DNA of 9,091 nt from an uncultured Sphingomonadales bacterium. GTDB taxonomy: Bacteria > Pseudomonadota > Alphaproteobacteria > Sphingomonadales > Sphingomonadaceae. The stretch lies in contig CAIWFP010000132.1 in the NCBI GenBank assembly GCA_903911985.1, positions 1 through 9,091 on the forward strand, written 5' to 3'. The position numbers and the translations under genes are program-made. Below are positions 4,994-9,091 of this stretch, one piece after another. How positions within the stretch are numbered: position 1 is the stretch's first letter; the number at the start of each line of letters is the position of its first letter. The notes under the pieces are model-generated. The model did not search any database. It was not told the origin of the DNA and saw only the letters and a list, made by a program, of their open reading frames with translations.

Positions 4994-6420
4994 GGCACAT
5001 CCTTTGCGATCCGCATGATGACGGTTTTCGACTGGGTGTAGTGATGGAGCGCTTCGATCCCTTTTTCGCGGCCATACCCGCTCTGCTTGAACCCGCCGAA
5101 GCTGGTTTCCACGGTCCCCGATGGGAACTCGTTCACAAACACCTGGCCGGCCTCGATCTGCGCGGCCACCCGATGCGCGCGGTCGAGGCTGGCGGTCCAC
5201 AGCCCCGCGACGAGGCCGTAGTTGGTGTCATTGGCCATGGCGATGGCCTGTGCTTCGGTGTCGAACCGCATGACCGTCATCACCGGCCCGAACACTTCCT
5301 CGCGCGCGACGGCCATCGACGGGGTGACATCGACCAGAATGGTCGGGGCCACATACCATCCGGCATCCGGCAACGGTGCCGGCGCGGTCAGCGCACACGC
5401 GCCCTGCTCCGCCGCCGCGCGCAGCATGGACTGCACGCGGTCATATTGCGCGCGGGTGATGATCGGGCCAAGACCGTGGCCGTCACCGGTCTCGAACCGC
5501 ACCGCGCCCAGCCGCGCCGTCAGCTTTTCGATCAGCGCATCGTGCACCGATGCTTCGACCAGCAGACGCGAACCGGCGACACAGATCTGCCCGCTGTTGA
5601 GCGTGAAGCCGGTCATTGCGCCGGCCGCAGCCTTGTCCAGATCGGCGTCGGCAAACACGATGTTGGGCGACTTTCCGCCCAGTTCCAGAGTCAGCGGGAT
5701 CACCCGGTCGGCGGCAATGTGGCCGATCGCCTGCCCCGCGCGCAACGATCCGGTGAAGGCCACCTTGCGGACATCGGGATGCGCCACCAGTGGTGCGCCC
5801 ACCGCCTCACCCGTGCCGGTGACGACATTGAGCACGCCGGCCGGCAGCCCGGCTTCGCCGGCGATCGCGGCCAGCGCGAGCAGACCCACAGAGGTGAATT
5901 CGGACGGTTTGGCCACCACCGTATTGCCCGCCGCCAGCGCCGGCGCGATGCCTCGTGCGGCCTGGGTCAGCGGGCTGTTCCACGGCAGAATGATGCCGAC
6001 CACGCCGAACGGTTCGCGGATCGAATAGCTGTGATAGTCGGGGCCGAGCGGGATGGATTCGCCGTGCACCAGCGGCGCAATGCCGCCGTAGAATTCAAAA
6101 TACTGGGCGGTGACCTCCACTTCGGCCAGCGAGACGGGCAGGGGCTTGCCGGTTTCGGCGCGTTCGATCGCCGACATGCGTGCTGCATTGGCGCGGATCG
6201 CCGCCGCCACCGCGACCAGCACCCGGCCGCGCGCCAGCGGCTTGGTCGTGCGCCAGCCGGCCAGCGCCTGTTTCGCATGAGCCACCGCCGCATCGACCGT
6301 GGCGGCATCACCGGCGGCGATCGCGAACGACACCGCGGCGCTACGCGGATCATATTCGTGCAGCGCGGCTGTATCGCCGGTATAAGCCCCGCCGATGAAG
6401 TGGCTCCATGTGCTTTGCAT
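4990..6420 (-). CDS. NAD(P)-dependent aldehyde dehydrogenase
   Basis: This 476-residue enzyme of the aldehyde dehydrogenase superfamily oxidises an aldehyde to a carboxylic acid with NAD(P)+. All hallmarks are present: PWNSP with Asn148, cofactor Lys171 in VVAKPSE, the FTGS turn (222-225), general base Glu246 in LELGGKSPNIV, nucleophile Cys280 in NSGQICVAGSR, EEVFGPV (374-380), and the C-terminal FGGFKQSGYGREKG (441-454). Length is normal for non-acylating members. It is expected to be soluble. The ATG at 6420 is chosen because GGAGAGG lies five bases upstream and the protein then begins with the usual short lead-in to FIGGAY. It follows the acyl-CoA dehydrogenase gene by 38 bp and overlaps the alcohol-dehydrogenase-like gene by ATGA, so alcohol and aldehyde oxidation are probably consecutive steps. 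The substrate is unknown. Confidence 0.95.
   Translation of the reverse strand: MQSTWSHFIGGAYTGDTAALHEYDPRSAAVSFAIAAGDAATVDAAVAHAKQALAGWRTTKPLARGRVLVAVAAAIRANAARMSAIERAETGKPLPVSLAEVEVTAQYFEFYGGIAPLVHGESIPLGPDYHSYSIREPFGVVGIILPWNSPLTQAARGIAPALAAGNTVVAKPSEFTSVGLLALAAIAGEAGLPAGVLNVVTGTGEAVGAPLVAHPDVRKVAFTGSLRAGQAIGHIAADRVIPLTLELGGKSPNIVFADADLDKAAAGAMTGFTLNSGQICVAGSRLLVEASVHDALIEKLTARLGAVRFETGDGHGLGPIITRAQYDRVQSMLRAAAEQGACALTAPAPLPDAGWYVAPTILVDVTPSMAVAREEVFGPVMTVMRFDTEAQAIAMANDTNYGLVAGLWTASLDRAHRVAAQIEAGQVFVNEFPSGTVETSFGGFKQSGYGREKGIEALHHYTQSKTVIMRIAKDVP
5000..5005 (-). promoter_or_regulatory. Ribosome binding site fixing the start of the Fe-ADH-like gene
   Basis: AAAGGA on the minus strand is six bases upstream of the ATG at 4993. 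The frame stays open for 69 codons further upstream (to about 5200), but that stretch lies over the aldehyde dehydrogenase gene and has no family similarity. This site settles the choice. Confidence 0.65.
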
Positions 6421-6425
6421 CGTCG

Positions 6426-6432
6426 CCTCTCC
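6426..6432 (-). promoter_or_regulatory. Ribosome binding site fixing the aldehyde dehydrogenase start
   Basis: GGAGAGG on the minus strand sits five bases before the ATG at 6420. It excludes the in-frame extension up to about 6558, which would overlap the upstream gene. Confidence 0.65.
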
Positions 6433-6458
6433 GCAACTGTATTTCTGATTTTGGGTCG

Positions 6459-7649
6459 TCAGTAGGATTTGGGCATGCCCAGCACGTGCTGGCCGACGTA
6501 GGCAAGGATCAGATTGGTGGAGATCGGCGCGATCCGCGCCAGCCGGGCATCCTTCCATTTGCGTTCGATGTCATATTCGCGCGCCACGGCGAAACCGCCG
6601 AAGGTCTGCATCGCCGCTTCGGCCGCGTTCCATGCCGCTTCGGATGCCAGCAACTTGGCGATATTCGCTTCCTCGGCGCATGCCTCGCCCGCTTCGAACA
6701 GGGCGGCGGCACCGCGCGCCACGGCATCGGCGCCTTTCCATTCGGCATAGGCGCGGGCGAGCGGGAACTGCACACCCTGGTTCTGGCCGATCGGTTTGCC
6801 AAAGATCACGCGTTCGCGCGCATAGGCGGATGCGCGGTTGAGGAAATAGCGGCAATCACCCAGCGATTCGCTGGTCACCAGAATGCGTTCGGCATTCATC
6901 CCGGTCAGGATATAGCGAAAGCCTTGGCCTTCTTCGCCGATCAGATTTTTGGCCGGGACGCGCAAGTTGTCGAAAAACACTTCGTTGGCGTGATGATTGA
7001 CCATCGTATCGATCAGCCGCATCGACAGGCCGTTGCCCACCGCCTCGCGCATATCGACCAGGATCACCGACAGGCCATCGGTCCGTTTGGCGCACTGGTC
7101 CTGCGGCGTGGTGCGCACCAGCAGCGTCATCAGATCGGATTTGTGCGCCCGCGATGTCCAGATTTTCTGGCCGTTGATGACATAATCGTCGCCATCGCGC
7201 ACCGCGCGCGTGCGCAGATTCAGCGTGTCGCTGCCCGATGTCGGTTCGGTGACGCCAAACGCCTGAAAGCGGATCGATCCGTCGGCGATGCCGGGCAGAT
7301 AGGCGTTTTTCTGTGCGTCGCTGCCGTGGCGCACCAGCATGCCCATCATGTACATCTGCGCGTGGCAGGCATAGGCGTCGCACCCGGCGGCGTGGATTTC
7401 TTCCAGGATGGCGCAACCGGCGCGCAGCGGCAGGCCCGATCCGCCAAATTCTTCGGGGATCAGCGCGGCCAGATAACCGGCTGCAGTCATTTCGTTGACA
7501 AAGGCATCGGGATAGTCGTGGCGATCTTCCAGATCGCGCCAGTATTCACCAGGGTATTTGGCGCAGATCGCGGCGACACCTTCGCGAATATCGGCATAGT
7601 CGATGCCGAGGGCAACCATGGTTTCGCTATTGACATGACTATCGAACAT
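6459..7649 (-). CDS. Acyl-CoA dehydrogenase
   Basis: This 396-residue flavoenzyme of the acyl-CoA dehydrogenase family introduces a 2,3-double bond into an acyl-CoA and passes electrons to ETF. Domains in order: N-terminal helical domain with ALIPEEFGGSGLP (62-74), middle beta domain with FGVTEPTSGSDT (131-142) and INGQKIWTSRA (158-168), and the C-terminal helical domain with RERVIFGKPIGQNQGVQFPL (278-297) and QTFGGFAVAREYDIERKWKDARL (348-370, FAD/CoA contacts). The usual C-terminal catalytic Glu (YEGT type) is replaced by APIST (374-378). Glu254 in GMNAER instead occupies the helix-G position that serves as base in isovaleryl-CoA and long-chain dehydrogenases, so activity is expected, perhaps on a branched substrate. 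The ATG at 7649 is chosen for GGAG six bases upstream; an in-frame extension to 7727 would overlap the hydratase gene. It lies 13 bp after that gene. Confidence 0.94.
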   Translation of the reverse strand: MFDSHVNSETMVALGIDYADIREGVAAICAKYPGEYWRDLEDRHDYPDAFVNEMTAAGYLAALIPEEFGGSGLPLRAGCAILEEIHAAGCDAYACHAQMYMMGMLVRHGSDAQKNAYLPGIADGSIRFQAFGVTEPTSGSDTLNLRTRAVRDGDDYVINGQKIWTSRAHKSDLMTLLVRTTPQDQCAKRTDGLSVILVDMREAVGNGLSMRLIDTMVNHHANEVFFDNLRVPAKNLIGEEGQGFRYILTGMNAERILVTSESLGDCRYFLNRASAYARERVIFGKPIGQNQGVQFPLARAYAEWKGADAVARGAAALFEAGEACAEEANIAKLLASEAAWNAAEAAMQTFGGFAVAREYDIERKWKDARLARIAPISTNLILAYVGQHVLGMPKSY

Positions 7650-7655
7650 GAACGG

Positions 7656-7659
7656 CTCC
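7656..7659 (-). promoter_or_regulatory. Ribosome binding site fixing the acyl-CoA dehydrogenase start
   Basis: GGAG on the minus strand lies six bases before the ATG at 7649 and within the 13 bp gap after the hydratase stop, which favours this start over the longer frame. Confidence 0.6.
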
Positions 7660-7662
7660 GGT

Positions 7663-8460
7663 TCAGCGACCCGTAAAACTGGGCTTGCGCTTTTCGTTGA
7701 AGGCACGAACGCCTTCCAGGCGATCATCGGTCGGGATCATCCGCTCATAGCACTGCACTTCGAACGCGAGCGCGGTGGTCAGATCGGTTTGCAGGCCGTG
7801 ATGGATCGATTTCTTGATCTGCCGCGCTGCGATCGGCGCGTTGTCGCAGATGGTCCGGGCGATGGCGATCGCACGCGGCATCAGTTCGGCCGGTTCGACC
7901 AGCTCGTTCACCATGCCCCATTCGCAGGCCTGCTGCGCGGTAAAATGCGCGCCGGTCAGCGCAAGCTGCTTGGCGCGGCGTTCGCCCACCGCGCGCGGCA
8001 GGTTTTGCGTACCGCCGGCGCCCGGCATGATGCCGCGCGTCACCTCGGGCAGGCCAAACCGCGCATGCGTGGCGGCCAGGATGAAATCACAGCACAGCGC
8101 CAGTTCGCAGCCGCCGCCCATCGCCACGCCATTGACCGCCGCGATCACCGGCACCGAACAATTGAGGATCGCATAGGCGGCTTCCTCGATGATGGCATGC
8201 TGCGCGCGCCAGGCGTGATCGTCCATGCCCAGGCGTTCTTTCAGATCGCCGCCGGCGCTGAACGCCTTGTCGCCCCGTCCGGTCAGGATCACGCAGCGCA
8301 GATTGCCCGGGGTGAACGCCAGCGGGGCAAAGAGATCGCGCAGATCGAGCGAGGTATCGGTGTTGAGCGCGTTGTAAACCTCCGGCCGATCAAACCGCAC
8401 GATCATCAGGTGGGCGTCGATCTGTTCGACCGCCAGCGTGCGCAGCTTTGTTTCAGTCAT
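7663..8460 (-). CDS. Enoyl-CoA hydratase/isomerase (crotonase) family protein
   Basis: This is a cytoplasmic crotonase-fold protein of 265 residues, the normal size, probably adding water to a 2-enoyl-CoA. The oxyanion-hole segments are KAFSAGGDLKER (65-76) and NGVAMGGGCELAL (110-122). Both catalytic glutamates of true hydratases are present, Glu119 (GGGCE) and Glu139 (GLPEV), followed by GIMPGAGGTQNLPRAVG (143-159). The C-terminus IPTDDRLEGVRAFNEKRKP (242-260) resembles methylglutaconyl-CoA hydratase (AUH) as recalled, though many hydratases share this ending. The start is one of two adjacent ATGs (8463 or 8460). The second is chosen because the G-run at 8466-8470 then lies five bases upstream. 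It overlaps the CoA-transferase gene end by 8 bp, indicating coupled translation. Confidence 0.93.
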   Translation of the reverse strand: MTETKLRTLAVEQIDAHLMIVRFDRPEVYNALNTDTSLDLRDLFAPLAFTPGNLRCVILTGRGDKAFSAGGDLKERLGMDDHAWRAQHAIIEEAAYAILNCSVPVIAAVNGVAMGGGCELALCCDFILAATHARFGLPEVTRGIMPGAGGTQNLPRAVGERRAKQLALTGAHFTAQQACEWGMVNELVEPAELMPRAIAIARTICDNAPIAARQIKKSIHHGLQTDLTTALAFEVQCYERMIPTDDRLEGVRAFNEKRKPSFTGR

Positions 8461-9091
8461 CATCGCCCCCTGCCATGCCGAGCAGGGCATTGGCCTCGCC
8501 CAGCTTTGGTGATGATGTACGCAGCGGCGGCCGGTTGCCGTCAAAGGAAATCGGCAACCCGATCAGCGGCCGCCCGCCATCGGCGACCGGCTGGAGAATC
8601 CCCAGTGCCGCGAACTGTGGATCGGCGACAACCTGGTCCAGGCTTTTGACCGGTGCATTGGGCACCCCGACCGCATCGAGCGCCTGCTGGATCCAGTCCA
8701 CGCTACGCGCAATCACGCAGTCGGCCACCGCCTGGTTCAGCGCAATCCGGTTGATCACCCGGCTCTCGTTGGATTCGAACCGCAGATCGGTCAGCCATTC
8801 GGGACGATCGAGCGCCTGGCACAGCCGGGCGAACAGATTGTTGTTGGCCGCGGCAATGACAATCCAGCCGTCGGCCGCCTGATAAGCGCGATAGGGCGCC
8901 ATCCCCGCATTTTCGGTGCCGATCTTGCCTGGCACCCGGCCCGATGCGTTCATCGTGGCGATCTGCGCCGGCAGCCAGGCAACCGCAGTTTCATACAATG
9001 AGGTATCGACCACCGTGCCGACACCGGTTGCCGCACGGGCATGCAGCGCGGCCAGAATGCCGATGACGCACCACATGCCGGCGCCCTGATC
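8453..9091 (-). CDS. CaiB/BaiF family (class III) CoA-transferase, C-terminal part, runs off right edge
   Basis: These are the last 212 residues of a class III CoA-transferase, a family of about 400 residues that moves CoA between acids (or, in relatives, racemises 2-methylacyl-CoA). The fragment opens with DQGAGMWCVIGILAALHARA and TGVGTVVDTSLYETAVAW, the typical stretch after the large-domain Rossmann part. It then has PYRAYQAADGWIVIAAANNN and GVPNAPVKSLDQVVADPQF, the usual small-domain and C-terminal landmarks. The very first Asp (9089-9091) aligns with the catalytic Asp of this family as I recall it. The frame is open to the edge. It is the most upstream operon gene visible and would activate an acid, such as the aldehyde dehydrogenase product, to its CoA ester for the dehydrogenase that follows. 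Confidence 0.93.
   Translation of the reverse strand, partial: DQGAGMWCVIGILAALHARAATGVGTVVDTSLYETAVAWLPAQIATMNASGRVPGKIGTENAGMAPYRAYQAADGWIVIAAANNNLFARLCQALDRPEWLTDLRFESNESRVINRIALNQAVADCVIARSVDWIQQALDAVGVPNAPVKSLDQVVADPQFAALGILQPVADGGRPLIGLPISFDGNRPPLRTSSPKLGEANALLGMAGGDDD
8466..8470 (-). promoter_or_regulatory. Ribosome binding site choosing between two adjacent ATGs of the hydratase
   Basis: AGGGGG on the minus strand (core 8466-8470) is five bases from the ATG at 8460 but only two from that at 8463, so the downstream ATG is the better start. It lies inside the CoA-transferase coding sequence. Confidence 0.5.

Noticed and set aside
3596..5041. 481-codon open frame on the plus strand over the SCP2-like and Fe-ADH-like genes
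   Set aside because: Its composition is rich in Arg, Gln, Gly and His without domain motifs. The minus strand holds two recognised families with ribosome sites and overlapping starts.
4994..5200. N-terminal extension of the Fe-ADH-like protein
   Set aside because: It lies inside the aldehyde dehydrogenase gene, is Arg/Pro-rich without family similarity, and the internal ATG has a good ribosome site.
5041..6465. 474-codon plus-strand open frame over the aldehyde dehydrogenase
   Set aside because: The antisense frame shows no family motif; the aldehyde dehydrogenase has every catalytic hallmark.
6408..7676. 422-codon plus-strand open frame over the acyl-CoA dehydrogenase
   Set aside because: Shadow of a well-supported gene in high-GC DNA.
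7648..8649. 333-codon plus-strand open frame over the hydratase
   Set aside because: Arg/Gln/His-rich antisense translation without motifs; the crotonase gene on the other strand is unambiguous.
1..9091. CRISPR arrays, tRNA or rRNA genes, riboswitches
   Set aside because: No regularly spaced repeats, cloverleaf-like sequence or rRNA-like stretch was seen on either strand by eye.

Overview
The window is GC-rich bacterial DNA. Its gene content is a CaiB-type CoA-transferase, acyl-CoA dehydrogenase, enoyl-CoA hydratase, an IclR regulator and an IS21-family element. This best fits a catabolically versatile proteobacterium, probably an alphaproteobacterium such as a sphingomonad. That assignment is an impression from composition and gene style; no rRNA or tRNA is present to confirm it.

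Layout, left to right. Positions 1-307 are the outer end of an IS21-family insertion sequence: the first 65 codons of its istA transposase on the minus strand, then the terminal region with two copies of a ~23 bp repeat. Directly against it, 309-578 (+) is the C-terminal 89 residues of a TauE/SafE-type membrane permease whose front end is missing, evidently cut by the insertion. An IclR-family regulator (614-1441, -) is divergent from an HMG-CoA-lyase-like DRE-TIM metallolyase (1624-2580, +), with a 182 bp intergenic region between them that holds candidate operators. From the right edge down to 2607, seven minus-strand genes form one tight operon, transcribed right to left: CaiB/BaiF CoA-transferase (cut by the window edge), enoyl-CoA hydratase, acyl-CoA dehydrogenase, aldehyde dehydrogenase, iron-type alcohol dehydrogenase/maleylacetate-reductase-like protein, a small SCP2-like lipid-binding protein and an alpha/beta hydrolase. 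Gaps are 39 nt or less, and three junctions overlap (8, 4 and 4 nt). The operon converges on the lyase gene with a 26 bp gap.

How the genes may work together (inference). The set reads as a peripheral catabolic pathway. The hydrolase would open an ester or lactone, with the SCP2-like protein holding a hydrophobic substrate. The alcohol and aldehyde dehydrogenases would oxidise a side chain to a carboxylic acid, and the CoA-transferase would activate it. The acyl-CoA dehydrogenase and hydratase would then give a 3-hydroxyacyl-CoA, which the lyase could cleave. No 3-hydroxyacyl-CoA dehydrogenase or thiolase is visible. A lyase in that position suits a beta-branched (tertiary 3-hydroxy) substrate, as in leucine or acyclic terpenoid breakdown. 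Several enzymes deviate at key positions: the lyase at catalytic positions, the alcohol dehydrogenase at a metal ligand, and the acyl-CoA dehydrogenase in where its base sits. Their substrates are therefore probably not the textbook ones. The substrate cannot be named from sequence alone.
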